Shown piece after piece: positions 49,505 through 59,118 of a stretch of 64,000 nt of DNA. How positions within the stretch are numbered: position 1 is the first letter of the stretch; every line of letters begins with the position of its first letter. Made by a program: the position numbers and the translations under genes. This DNA comes from Pectinophora gossypiella. Lineage: Eukaryota; Arthropoda; Insecta; Lepidoptera; Gelechiidae. Where the stretch lies: assembly GCF_024362695.1 (NCBI RefSeq), contig NC_065428.1, positions 10,358,895 to 10,422,894 on the forward strand, in the 5' to 3' direction. Under the pieces are notes generated by a model that did no database searches, was not told the DNA's origin, and saw nothing but the letters and a program-made list of their open reading frames with translations.

Positions 49505-49612
49505 CCAGAGTGCGTGTATGAAGCGATTGATGAATGTGGAGGAAGCAAGAGAAGTGTGTCAGGATCGAAGCAAATGGAATTCTATAGTCTTTCCGTACCC
49601 CGGTGGGGAAAC
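49505..49612 (+). pseudogene. LINE RT C-terminal tip (family M)
   Basis: In one frame it encodes RLMNVEEAREVCQDRSKWNS-IV, followed by CCCCGGTGGGGAAA. The CQDRSKW motif identifies family M as an RT-encoding LINE. It stops where repeat J begins. Confidence 0.55.
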
Positions 49613-49870
49613 ATCATCACTAATTTAAGCCACGCTCTTTTGAATTTGAATTTGAGCATCATCCGTGCTACTTTTTTTTTAGGTAAAATAGGCCAGTGGT
49701 TTTCCTCTTGCCTTCCGCAGTGCTCTGTCTGACGCGAGTGGGACAGCGCCCAGAGTAGTCTATTTCAAAGCCGTACTAGGACTCCTAATCTCCGCCTCTG
49801 AATAGTAGTAACAGTTACTGCTGCCCTCTGTCAGGTTCCAGGTTACAGTCCCTGTGACGCGCTCCTTCCG
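49613..49870 (+). repeat. dispersed repeat family J
   Basis: CATCATCACTAATTTAAGCC, TAGGTAAAATAGGCCAGTGG, AGTCTATTTCAAAGCCGTAC and GTCAGGTTCCAGGTTACAGT. The hairpin part is replaced by TTTGAATTTGAATTTGAG, a family S-like hexamer run. Confidence 0.7.
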
Positions 49871-49997
49871 TACTGTATCCGGGAAATAGGTGAATTTTTT
49901 GTTTTGATGTGCTCTTATATAATCAACGGAATATAAGCCTTTATTTCTGACGTTTTTACATAAATATAGTTTCCTTAAATAGGGTATGGAGTAATGA

Positions 49998-50058
49998 AAA
50001 TGGAGGCGATTACTCCACCGACAAGAGCGCAGCCATTCAATAAAGAGAGAGAGAAAAA
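49998..50058 (+). repeat. family T 3' end
   Basis: GGCGATTACTCCACCGACAA, GAGCGCAGCCATTC, AATAAAGAGAGAGAG. Matches the end of 3300-3516. Confidence 0.65.
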
Positions 50059-51221
50059 TAGGGTGTATCGTTGCTTTTGTTAATAGCTTTTTTTTGTTTA
50101 TTGACATCTTCATTTAAAATTAATATAAAAACGTCAGAAATAAAGGCTTATATTATATGATTATATAAACAAAGGAATGCAGATGTCTGATGGCAGTAAT
50201 AATAACAACAGCTTCTGAAACAAACTGAGACCACAACTTCAATACTGTGGACTTCATAAATCAGCTGCAATCCAGTTTCAGTTCTCAGTCCGCACCGTAA
50301 AGGAAAGGCTTCAGTGTGAGCGAGATACAAGACGGTAAAACAAGGAGGAAAGATATCCAGAGGCTTAGCCAACTTGCAAATTATGTTAACTAAAACCCCG
50401 AATAGTACAGTAACTTCATAACCATGCGGCACGATGAGTGGGGATGGAGTCCCGACATGCTGGCAGAATAGTGATTAGTGTTTTTTTTTTTTTTGAATAA
50501 AGTATTCATTGATTGGTTGATTAGTAATAATGACGAAAATAGTAACACCAACAGGAATATGCACTTTAATTCATAATTCATTTATTCGCCTTAAAAATGG
50601 TAGGTACAGTTTGCAGATGGTCAGCATTTAGCATTAGGTCAACATTTTTAGTTATGAAAATTATAACATGCAAATAATAATGACAAGAAGATATTAAATT
50701 ATTAAACTAAAATAAATTAAAGAATATAACAATTATTCTTTCCAAATCAAAAAGTCATTAATTACAAAACAATACAGAAAAACAATGTCATAGAATAAAA
50801 TCGATAAAATATTAACACACATTTATTAACAGCACTTCACATAGAAATTATAACGATGCTTAGATATAAGTTACAGTGAAGAATTAATGATCAAAGTCCA
50901 AAATTAGAGGGCACGACCAGAGCTAAGCTGTATACTATAATGTTGCTCATATGAAGGTCGGGGATGCAATGAGTCAGCGTAAAATAAAAGGAAATGCGGA
51001 ATGGAATGAGAAATTCGAAATTTAAAATGATTGACGGTCAGAAAGGAAAGGCCAGTATGTGCAGAGTTTGTACTCTGCTACAACCATGCGGATCGGTGCT
51101 GGCTGGCAATCAGTCTTTGCTTGTTCGTAATAATATTTGAAGTAATAAGTACGAAGATATTCAATGGTCAATCACACACGAGTTCGGTAATCAACTGTTT
51201 TAATACACTCTCTCAGTTTCA
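50059..51221. other. no gene recognised
   Basis: A T15-type run followed by GAATAAAGTATTCATTGATT-GGTTGATT (50480-50525) is a LINE tail. The rest is AT-rich. Frames up to 117 codons on the minus strand (49760-50113) and 94 codons (50148-50432) have no motif. Confidence 0.4.
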
Positions 51222-51312
51222 AACATACATGCATAAACTCGCGCCTATTTACCATCGGGGTAAGCAGAGGCTATGGAATTTATCTGACACACTTCTCTTG
51301 CTCTTCAAAGCG
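51222..51312 (-). repeat. LINE 3' end, family M
   Basis: The minus strand: GAGCAAGAGAAGTGTGTCAG, TGCTTACCCCGATGGTAAAT and AGGCGCGAGTTTATGCATGT-ATG. Confidence 0.6.
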
Positions 51313-51957
51313 TTTATTAACCATTGTAGACACAATACCAGATGGATATTTAGGCTGCAGGAATATTAACCATCGCTTCCCGCTAACACTGACACCGAAA
51401 CAAAATACCTCAATGAAATAGTTGGCAAGTTGAACCGACCACTGTTTTAATGTTTTCAAATTTATTCCTTCTCCACCAACCCCACCGGGACTGGGTGGAG
51501 ATGAGGTGGAGATAGTGGGAGTGGGAGCCCCACCGGTGGTAATTACCAATGCTAAATACTAGTTGTCTGCTGGCACTTTGTACTTAAGTAGGTAAAGTAA
51601 CCCCCGCGGTAAAATGTTTCATATAACTAGTTTAGAGAATTATTTCTTCGTAAATTGCTTTTAAAACGCGATTACTTAATGAAACTGCTATTTAACTAAC
51701 ATAAACAACCTACAGTACACATTTCTTTACAGAATAAAGAATAAATATATAGTTTTTTTTTTAATTTTGAACCGATTTCCACCAAACATAGCTAAGAACA
51801 CTCTCGACTGATATATATATACCTTTAAAAAAAACCGAATTTAAATCGGAACATACGTTTGGGAGCTACGATGCCACAGACAGCCACATACACATTTACA
51901 CACACACACACACAGACATGTCACACTTATAACACCCCGTCGTTTTTGCGTCGGGGA
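51313..51957. other. no gene recognised; palindromic GC-rich patch
   Basis: CCACCAACCCCACCGGGACT and GTGGGAGCCCCACCGGTGGT (51474-51540) make a GC-rich patch. (CA)n lies at 51900-51915. Confidence 0.4.
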
Positions 51958-52240
51958 TTAAAAATATCTGTATTCAGTAGGTAACATAGTTACACTTTGA
52001 ATCGTCAATTTTCACATAACGAACGTCTCATCCGCCTGAAACTACTGCAGCTTCTCACAACCTGTATAGCCGGGGAAAAGAAGCTGCAAGAAAAACCTCG
52101 GCACAGGGCCCTGGACGTTCTTTAAAAAAATAAACATAAAATATTGTTACACCATTGCGTAATGTAGTTGCCTAATATCAGTTCTCAGATAGTTAATCCC
52201 ATGCATTCATATCTTCTAAATAATCACTAACCTTATATGT
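51958..52240 (-). repeat. LINE 3' end, family S, longest copy
   Basis: On the minus strand: ATGGGATTAACTATCTGAGA, CAGGGCCC-like block, GCTGCAGTAGTTTCAGGCGG, CGATTCAAAGTGTAACTATG and CTGAATACAGATATTTTT. About 280 bp aligned with 28535-28810. Confidence 0.65.
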
Positions 52241-52244
52241 GTGT

Positions 52245-52528
52245 GGCCGTTGGCCCCGGTTACTACTTACTGATGTTAGTACAGTCATGAGCAATATAAT
52301 GTACCCACTTTAGAACTCTGTCGCACTAACATATTTGACATTTAGTGAGACTTACAGTTCAATTTGTCAAAAAAGTTAATGTGACATGGTACCAAAGTGT
52401 TTACATATTAATGCTCGTGACCGTACGTAGTCGTTACATGAGTCATGTCAGGGGCCTTTGGCGGCTCAATAATAACCCTGACAGAGTTGATGAGGTTGGT
52501 AATCCACCTCACAACCCACACGATAGAA
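52245..52528 (+). mobile_element. SINE family B split by a MITE F
   Basis: GTTACTACTTACTGATGTTA-G before, CGTAGTCGTTACATGAGTCA after, then GGGGCCTTTGGCGGCTCAAT and CACACGATAGAAG. Excising 52282-52423 and one TA restores the continuous SINE. Confidence 0.9.
52282..52423 (+). mobile_element. MITE family F nested in SINE B
   Basis: 142 bp with ends CAGTCATGAGCAATATAATG and TAATGCTCGTGACCG. TA at 52280-52281 and 52424-52425. The intact SINE sequence gives the pre-insertion site, confirming TA as the target duplication and these bases as exact ends. Confidence 0.92.
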
Positions 52529-52839
52529 GCGCCTTTATAAAAAATCATATTCAGATGTGAAATTTGTTAACAAAACCTTGAATTAGACGCGCTAGATTCA
52601 ATCCAGGTAAAAAAAAAAATCAAAATTAGTACCCGGTTTTTATACTTGGTTTTTAAATATTTGAGTGCGTTTGACCAAGATCCAACCTGTGGGGCATGCG
52701 CAACGGGATAAAAGTTTATCACGGTCATTTTATCGATTCTGTGACGATAATAAATTGCAAGATTGAATAAATAAATAAATAATAAAAAAAACATACAATA
52801 TGCTAGTTTCCAACTAGCAAAATCAGTTACTTTTTAAAC
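52529..52839. other. no gene recognised
   Basis: AT-rich. The minus-strand frame 52567-52794 is low complexity. Confidence 0.4.
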
Positions 52840-53140
52840 GTCACAACACGAAATTAGGTACTATGGAATTTGTATGAAAAGCACAGTGTGACGTCCTAGA
52901 AAAACGTGATAAAATGTCGGAATTATTATTACGTTTTTCTTGATTCATCATCAGCCGTATAACGCCCACTGCTGGGCATAGGCCTCCCCCAAGGATCTCC
53001 ACGACGATCGGTCCTGCGCTGCCCGCATCCAGCGGATTCCCGCGGCTTTTCTTGATAAAAATTCATAAATAAGTTGTTTTTCGTTAGTTTTAGATCTGTC
53101 TTTATTTAGTAATCAGAATTTCATAATTTATCTTGAATCT
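52840..53140 (+). repeat. repeat family W interrupted by an RTE-like end
   Basis: ACACGAAATTAGGTACTATG, AAAAACGTGATAAAATGTCG, AATTCATAAATAAG, AGATCTGTCTTTATTTAGTA and TTTCATAATTTATCTTG match the reverse complement of 592-789. The insertion is at 52948-53045. Confidence 0.7.
52948..53045 (-). mobile_element. RTE-like LINE 3' end nested in repeat W
   Basis: The minus strand reads GCCGCGGGAATCCGCTGGAT, GCGGGCAGCGCAGGACCGAT, ATCCTTGGGGGAGGCCTATG, CCCAGCAGTGGGCGTTATAC and GGCTGATGATGA. The exact 10-bp word TTTTCTTGAT lies at about 52938-52947 and 53046-53055. It is the same family as 8890-9240. Confidence 0.85.
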
Positions 53141-53203
53141 AATACCCGACCATCATATTTCATATTCTGCTGCTATCAGAACAACACTAAGTTTGACAGT
53201 TTT

Positions 53204-55699
53204 ATGGAACAACTTGATGTTTTTTTGCAGCGCTTTTATAATAGAAAGTGCATTGTCTGCGGGGACTTCAACGTCAATATGCTGGCCAATGACGATAACA
53301 ACAACAAATCTGAATTCTTGAGTTTGTTGGGTAGCTACAATTTCAGGCATCTAGTAAATTCAGTTACGTTTTTCCGAAATGATATTGAGTCATGCATCGA
53401 TAACATTCTTACAAATATGCCCAGTGATAGCTTTGATTCTCCAATAATAGACCGAAATGGTCACTCTGATGGTCATGCAGCTATTTTGGCCACTTTTCAT
53501 ACGGAAGAAATTAGTGCAGATCGGGGAAAGGAGACAGCGTTTTACACTTGTAAAAGGCTGTTTAATGTCAGAAATCAAAAGAAATTTCGTGAAAGAATTC
53601 TTGGTCAGGATTGGTGTGCCTTGGGAATAAATGGTTTCATAAAGCAATTTAATGTGATATTTGGAATGAGTTTTAAAAATGCAAAGAGAAAAGTCAATTT
53701 AAAAAAGTACAAAAAAATTAGATGGGTCACAAGAGGTATCAAGGTATCTAGTAAGATGAAACGTATTCTATGTAACACAAATAATCAGAATAGTCACACT
53801 TCGATTAACAAGTATAAGGATACATTTATCCGTCTCTATAGAAAAGTAATTAGACAAGCAAGATTACTAGCGCTACAAACTGATATAACTCGAGCTGCAA
53901 ATTGCTCTCGGGGAATTTGGCAAGTAGTTAACAAATTAGCAAACAAGAAAAGTGTTACGTTTAAAGAAAAAATTTTGTTGAAATTGGATGGTAAAATAAT
54001 ACAGGACCCTAAAAGCATTGTAGAAGTGTTTAGTAATAAATTTGACTACGGGAATAAGTCTAACAATTATAATTCTGCTCTTTATTGCCTTAAACAAAAC
54101 GTTGAACGTGTCAAAACAGCTATGCCAATTACTATGACAAATCCGAGAGAGATTGCTAAAATTGTCAAAGAAATGAAAACCAAACATTCTTGTGGTTACG
54201 ACGATGTTCCCATCACTATTATAAAGAATAATATTGATGTCTTATCTATTCCATTAGCCCATTTCTATAATATGTGTATCGAGGAAAGCACTTTCCCTGA
54301 GCAATTAAAAATAGCAAAAGTCGTACCGGTACATAAAAAACTTAGTAAAACTGACCCCCAAAATTATAGGCCCATTTCCCTCCTACCGATCCTATCTAAA
54401 ATATTCGAAAAGGTCTTAAAAATAAGATTAGTTTCTCATTTAAATTCTAGTGCAATACTAAATTCGAGACAATATGGCTTTCAAAAGGCAGTCGGAACAA
54501 GTGATGCCATAGACGCTCTAGTATCTGATACAATAGAGAGTCTAAATAGTAAAAATAAGGTTGCGGGGCTATTCCTAGATCTAAGCTCAGCTTTTGATTC
54601 GGTAGATCATTGCCTGTTAATTCATAAATTGGAGCATTATGGAGTGAGAAGCAGCTGTCTTCACTTGTTTGAGTCTTACTTGAGCAATAGGAAACAATTT
54701 GTCGAAGTAACGGACATCTCACCTGAAAATGTGGAATTGCGGATCAAATCTAAGTTAAAGCACATCAAGAGAGGCGTTCCCCAGGGATCAATATTGGGCC
54801 CAATATTTTTTCTCGTTTTTGTGAATGATTTATTATTTTATGTGCAAAATTTATGTAGTAATGTCAAATTAGTAAACTTTGCAGATGATACAAATGCAAT
54901 TCTGACTGGTAAAACTATGACCGAACTAAACACTGTATTAAATGAAACTCTAAATGCTTTTGAAGAATGGTTCACATTAAATAACTTACAGATTAATGTA
55001 TCTAAAACTAAGCTCCTACTCTTTAAAACGACATCTCGAAATAATGACATTTTAAGTGGCAATTTATGTAATTCAAGAATCACCTCGGCTGATGAAGTTA
55101 AATTTCTGGGAGTTCATATTGATACCTTGTTAAACTGGAAACTAGAAGTGTCAGCTGTTGTAAACTCAGTAAGCTCTGCTTGCTATGCACTTAGAACTCT
55201 GCGAGATGTTTTAACTACACCTCAATTGAAAACGGTATACCACGCGTTAGTGGAATCAAAATTTCGCTATAGTATTGCACTATGGGGAAATAGTTACGAA
55301 TATAACATGAAACGAGCTTTTGCAGTACAAAAAAGAGCTATACGTACAATGGTGCGTATTCCTCCATGGGAGAGCTGTAAAGACCACTTCAGACGCCTAG
55401 GTATCCTAACTTTACCGAGTTTATACATATTGGTGGTAATGATGGGCTTTATTAAACGGCGACTTAATTTTGAATCTGACTCGGAGAAGCGAGACAGAGA
55501 AAATACGCGAAGGAAGGATCTAAAAAATGTTATACGACCAAAACTAGAAATATCAATGCACTGTGCTCGGTATCAAGCTGTGAGACTGTTTAACAGGATG
55601 CCCCTGGAATTGAAAAGTCTTTCGGATTCGCATATATTTGAACGGAAATTAAAAGCGCTTCTTTTACAAAAGTGTTGCTATCATGTTGATGAATTTTGA
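53204..55699 (+). CDS. LINE ORF2, N-terminally truncated endonuclease-RT
   Basis: 831 codons from the first ATG. In-frame coding probably starts about 20 codons earlier, so this ATG is an internal methionine. Residues 1-100 are the end of an apurinic-like endonuclease: IVCGDFNVNML (D21, N23), then HSDGHAAIL (S88, D89) where SDH is expected; the histidine is displaced by a glycine (G90, H91). The RT runs about 320-620: NYRPISLLPILSKIFEKVLK, GLFLDLSSAFDSVDH, GVPQGSILGPIFFLVFVNDL and NFADDTNAIL (559-562), all catalytic aspartates present. KFLGVHIDTLLNWKLEVSAV (about 634) and the C-terminal RR-LGILTLPSLYI follow. Overall similarity is to Jockey-like elements. There is no stop in 2.5 kb, so the insertion is fairly recent. 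Loss of most of the endonuclease means it could not mobilise alone. Confidence 0.88.
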   Translation: MEQLDVFLQRFYNRKCIVCGDFNVNMLANDDNNNKSEFLSLLGSYNFRHLVNSVTFFRNDIESCIDNILTNMPSDSFDSPIIDRNGHSDGHAAILATFHTEEISADRGKETAFYTCKRLFNVRNQKKFRERILGQDWCALGINGFIKQFNVIFGMSFKNAKRKVNLKKYKKIRWVTRGIKVSSKMKRILCNTNNQNSHTSINKYKDTFIRLYRKVIRQARLLALQTDITRAANCSRGIWQVVNKLANKKSVTFKEKILLKLDGKIIQDPKSIVEVFSNKFDYGNKSNNYNSALYCLKQNVERVKTAMPITMTNPREIAKIVKEMKTKHSCGYDDVPITIIKNNIDVLSIPLAHFYNMCIEESTFPEQLKIAKVVPVHKKLSKTDPQNYRPISLLPILSKIFEKVLKIRLVSHLNSSAILNSRQYGFQKAVGTSDAIDALVSDTIESLNSKNKVAGLFLDLSSAFDSVDHCLLIHKLEHYGVRSSCLHLFESYLSNRKQFVEVTDISPENVELRIKSKLKHIKRGVPQGSILGPIFFLVFVNDLLFYVQNLCSNVKLVNFADDTNAILTGKTMTELNTVLNETLNAFEEWFTLNNLQINVSKTKLLLFKTTSRNNDILSGNLCNSRITSADEVKFLGVHIDTLLNWKLEVSAVVNSVSSACYALRTLRDVLTTPQLKTVYHALVESKFRYSIALWGNSYEYNMKRAFAVQKRAIRTMVRIPPWESCKDHFRRLGILTLPSLYILVVMMGFIKRRLNFESDSEKRDRENTRRKDLKNVIRPKLEISMHCARYQAVRLFNRMPLELKSLSDSHIFERKLKALLLQKCCYHVDEF

Positions 55700-56060
55700 G
55701 TCTTGTTTTGAAATTTATTATTTATTCACACTTTAATAATTACATATTGTTTATTTTGCACTGTTTTTATGTGGTCTTTGACATGTCTGTTTTTAAATCG
55801 TGTTCAATCTTGATTAATGATATTTTGAATTCTAATATTAATTTCACATTTATGTAATATTATTTGTACTTATTAATTGTATTTTAATTGATGTCTCGCA
55901 TGTATATTAATCGATGTTTTTAATGTATTTTAGTTGACGGCTTGTTTAAAATTATGTTTAATTCTGAAGATATTATTTTTGTTTCAATATTGACTTTTTA
56001 TAATTTGTAAGTATGTAAAATCTACTAGATGTGTTCGAACACAATATTGTTATTGTTTCC
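55700..56060 (+). other. 3'-UTR of the truncated LINE
   Basis: AT-rich, no coding. It ends with TTTCCGAAATAAATGAAATG, a polyadenylation-like signal merging into the pentamer tail. Confidence 0.75.
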
Positions 56061-56090
56061 GAAATAAATGAAATGAAATGAAATGAAATG

Positions 56091-56442
56091 ACCCAATTAT
56101 GTCGTTTTGTCGATTGGTGCCAATATATGGATAGAGAAATGTTGGATTATTGAGTTGAAATGAACGGAGTGAATGGATTAGGAAGAGTGATTTTGAAAAG
56201 AAAGGGGAGGTTGGGTGAGAGTTGAAGTGAAAGTGTGTTTTATGCGAGTTGACTATAAAATTGTGTCTCAAACAAACAAGAAAATTAAAGAATCTATTCA
56301 AAAGTGCATAGTGTTTCATTCTCGCCTGACGATCCCACATGTAAACAGATTACAGGAGAAACACCTGAACCATAGTTTGTATATGATTTGTCCCAAGCGG
56401 AAATTGAACCCACAACCTCCGTGTTCAAGCCACCAAAGAAGT
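56091..56442. other. no gene recognised
   Basis: The plus frame 56215-56568 (117 codons) starts here and runs into a SINE; the minus frame 56050-56340 runs into the LINE tail. Neither has a motif. Confidence 0.45.
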
Positions 56443-56592
56443 CTTCTTCTTTATCGTGTGGGTTTGAGGTGGAGTACCAACCTCATCAACTCTGGTGTCA
56501 GGGTTGCTATTGAGCCGCCAAAGGCCTCTGACATGGCTCATGTAACGACTTATTATTTACATCAGTAAGTAGTAACCGGGACCAACGGCTTA
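56443..56592 (-). mobile_element. SINE family B, 5'-truncated, exact target duplication
   Basis: The minus strand runs from TAAGCCGTTGGTCCCGGTTA, through TACTGATGTAAATAATAAGT and AACCCTGACACCAGAGTTGA, to CACACGATAAAGAAGAAG. An 11-bp word ACCAAAGAAGT (56432-56442, 56593-56603) flanks it. Confidence 0.9.
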
Positions 56593-56603
56593 ACCAAAGA
56601 AGT

Positions 56604-57094
56604 ATTTTTCTCTCATCACCCGTCGTCGTTCAACAAGCCGCAAACAGATTGGCCCTGACCCGGAAAATAGAGAAAAAAGTTTTTATTTTTAATCCTATCT
56701 AAGTAAATAAACTACGTGTTTATTGCTTTTTTTTTTTTTTTTTTTTGTACTAAAACATGAATTATATGGGTACATTAATTTAAAAACATAAAAATGGAAA
56801 ATACAAAGAAGAAAAAAAAAATACAAAAAACAGAAAATACCTTAACTAAACATTGTAGCAGGGATCCCTGCTTAGTCAAACAGGCCCCCCTCGCCTCGCC
56901 CGGCGCAAAGGTCTCCATAACACTCACCGCGTTGCCACGTGTTTATTTTAAACTATCCTTTTGCTCGCGACTGCGCCTGCGTGGACGCCGAATATTGCTA
57001 AGCATTGTTTCCCATTGGCGTAATTAAGAATTAAATCAATGTAATCTTCTGTGATTCTTCTGGCTTGTTTCTCAAACGACTGAAAGGTTTCAAT
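56604..57094. other. no gene recognised; homopolymer
   Basis: A run of about 20 T at 56728-56746. The 77-codon frame 56794-57027 is lysine-rich at its start and has no motif. Confidence 0.45.
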
Positions 57095-57175
57095 ACATCT
57101 GAGGCTGATGATTCATCTCAAGTTTCTGAGTTATCAAGTAGAATTTTCCGTCGCAAAAGTCAACATTTTATTTTC
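57095..57175 (+). repeat. MITE family R fragment
   Basis: CTGAGGCTGATGATTCATCT, TTTCTGAGTTATCAAGTAGA and ATTTTCCGTCGCAAAAGT. Confidence 0.5.
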
Positions 57176-57194
57176 ATTTGATTACCTATATCGG

Positions 57195-57405
57195 AATATC
57201 TTTGTGAGACTGTCCTTTGTTTGGTAAGGATATCGCTGGCTTGAGTCAACTGTTCGAAGAAATATTATGATTCCGTGCATCAGAGGGTACGTGAAGCAAT
57301 TTGCAGTGGAGCAGCGTGGTGGAGTATGCTACATACCCCGTCCGGTTATTGAGGGGAGGCCTGTGCCTAGCAGTGGGACGTATATAGGCTGTTTATGGTA
57401 TGCAT
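57195..57405 (+). mobile_element. SINE family C, head lost, middle deleted
   Basis: TTTGTGAGACTGTCCTTTGT, GATTCCGTGCATCAGAGGGT, GTGGAGCAGCGTGGTGGAGT and GGGACGTATATAGGCTGTTT. Part of the core is lost. Confidence 0.8.
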
Positions 57406-57427
57406 GTTACAAAAATGTTGTCCTTGA

Positions 57428-57540
57428 GTCTTCTTATATCGTGTGGGTTGTGAAGTGGACCAACCTCATCAACCCTGGTGTCAGGGTTGCTATTGAGCCG
57501 CCCAGGGCCCCTGACATGACTCATGTAACGACTATAAGTA
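57428..57540 (-). mobile_element. SINE family B, tail
   Basis: The minus strand: GTTACATGAGTCATGTCAGG, GGCTCAATAGCAACCCTGAC, ACCAGGGTTGATGAGG and CACACGATATAAGAAGAC. Confidence 0.75.
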
Positions 57541-57764
57541 ACACACAAGATTATTTTGCATTTATAATATTAGTGCCGATAGTATCTGAGTAAACAAGGG
57601 TCGTATTTAAATATTTTCTGCAACATCAGTGTAGCGAAATGATAATCAATATTGATGTAATGACTTCGACCTATATCGACACATACGTTTTTGTAGGGTT
57701 GCCACGATAGAAATTCAAATTCCTACATACCTATGTAAATATTTATAATACATAAAACATTATC

Positions 57765-58012
57765 ATCACATCCCTAGCATTATCCCGTTTTTCACAGAGG
57801 ATGTTTTTACACGTCCGGATTTTTGACTGCCTGCCTGACCTTCCAACCCGCGAAGGGAAAACCAGCCCAATACAGGTTACGTCACATACCTCCGAAAACG
57901 CATTTCTCGGGAATGTGGGTTTCCTCTGAATGTTTTCCTTCATCGCTGAGCACGTGATAATCATTTATGATCAAAACATGTATTCGAAAACAAATTCGAC
58001 AATCATAAAGAG
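57765..58012 (-). mobile_element. SINE family D
   Basis: The minus strand: ATGATTATCACGTGCTCAGC, GATGAAGGAAAACATTCAGA, CCTGTATTGGGCTGGTTTTC, CTTCGCGGGTTGGAAGGTCA and GGGATAATGCTAGGGATGTG-ATG. Confidence 0.8.
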
Positions 58013-58045
58013 CTTATATATATCCCACTGTTGGACACAGACATC

Positions 58046-58190
58046 AAATTGCATAAGCTCACGAAAATGTCCCAATTGGGGTAGTCAGAGGTACCCATCG
58101 CGAGATAAACTAAGTACGCACACCTTATCGAGCTTTCTGTTAGACCAACGTGATAGGTGGTGATCCGTATCGCCGTCGGTAATAGCACAG
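58046..58190 (-). repeat. family G
   Basis: The minus strand: GACGGCGATACGGATCACCA, CCTATCACGTTGGTCTAACA, GAAAGCTCGATAAGGTG and TGACTACCCCAATTGGGACA, ending at GTGAGCTTATG. Confidence 0.65.
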
Positions 58191-58273
58191 GCCTCCCTTC
58201 TATCAACCAAAGGAGTGACGGGCTTCCACGGACATAAGGTCACACCTATTTCCAATTAGGGTAGGTAAAGCAT

Positions 58274-58446
58274 TAACGACTGCTGATGCAGCCGGGACCA
58301 GCGGCTTAACGTGCCTTCCGAAGCACGGAGGAGCTCGAGATGAAAACTTTTTTTTGTGGTCACCCATCCTATGACCGGCCTTTGCGAAAGTTGCTTAATT
58401 TCAACAATCGCAGACCGAGCGCGTTTACCGCTGCGCCACCAAGCTC
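58274..58446 (-). mobile_element. SINE family A, 3'-truncated
   Basis: The minus strand: GGAGCTTGGTGGCGCAGCGG, GAAATTAAGCAAC and GGATGGGTGACC (5S-like boxes), core CCGTGCTTCGGAAGGCACGT, ending at GCATCAGCAGTCGTTAAT. The tail is missing. Confidence 0.85.
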
Positions 58447-58497
58447 CTTGTACCAGACTTGTACAAATGAGTTATTATTTTATCTTAAGTGCAGTTT

Positions 58498-58719
58498 TCA
58501 CTAACACAGTTAGCTCGACCATAAAAGACGGCGATACGGCTCACCTATCACGTTGGCGGGTATTTAGTTCATCTTGCAATGGTACCTCTGACTACCCCAA
58601 TTGGATTGTAGTCGTGAGCTTGTGGTATGCACATCACAACATTGTTATTGAAATCATTTTACCACCTTTTTTGTATTCTATGTGTTCTCGCAAATAAATT
58701 GATTTGATTTGATTTGATT
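58498..58719 (+). repeat. family G joined to LINE tail
   Basis: G: AACACAGTTAGCTCGACCAT, GACGGCGATACGGCTCACCT, GACTACCCCAATTGGATTGT, GTGAGCTTGTGG. Then ATTCTATGTGTTCTCGCAAA and TAAATTGATTTGATTTGATT, a LINE tail that recurs inverted at 63133-63225. Confidence 0.6.
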
Positions 58720-58865
58720 TATGATATCAAAAGTGTGGCAACCCTGAGTAAATTCACTGCAACGCTGTAGGCAGCCATCGCGCTGTAAAAGCCGAAATAT
58801 TCATATCAGCGCATATTTTATGCATCGCCAACGTTGACTAGTTATTATGGGTGCTAGATAGATGT

Positions 58866-59118
58866 AGTTCTTCTATCGTATGGCCTGTGTGATCAACCTT
58901 ATCAACCCTGGCATCAAAGAAATTTATCTAAAAAAGCAATATTGCTATTTGACATTCGTTTGCATTGCGCACTTACTTTTATATGCGCAAATGTCAAATT
59001 GCAATATTAAAAACACCTCTATCAACCCGCAGTGGAGCAGCGTGGTGGAGCATGGTCCGATTCATTAAATTGAGGCCTGTGCCCAGCAGTGGGGGCGAAT
59101 ATAGGCTGTTTATGTTAT
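58866..59118 (+). repeat. stacked fragments: SINE B tail, MITE V, SINE C tail
   Basis: 58866-58913 is a minus-strand B end (CTTATCAACCCTGGCATCAA). 58914-59010 is MITE V (GCAATATTGCTATTTGACAT ... ATGCGCAAATGTCAAATTGC). 59011-59118 is a plus-strand C tail (GTGGAGCAGCGTGGTGGAGC, GCCCAGCAGTGGGGGCGAAT). Confidence 0.65.

Larger units (their letters stand above)
53141..56090 (+). mobile_element. 5'-truncated Jockey/CR1-like LINE
   Basis: One RT-bearing frame, a 390-nt AT-rich 3'-UTR and a (GAAAT)n tail (56061-56090). No ORF1, and most of the endonuclease is missing. The left edge cannot be placed exactly: sequence similar to family W continues to about 53140, after which RPSY-x-like endonuclease coding begins. 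The truncated insertion kept a long open frame. Confidence 0.8.

Noticed and set aside
49760..50113. 117-codon open frame on the minus strand
   Set aside because: Part of it is the reverse of repeat J and of the family T tail, so it is fortuitous.
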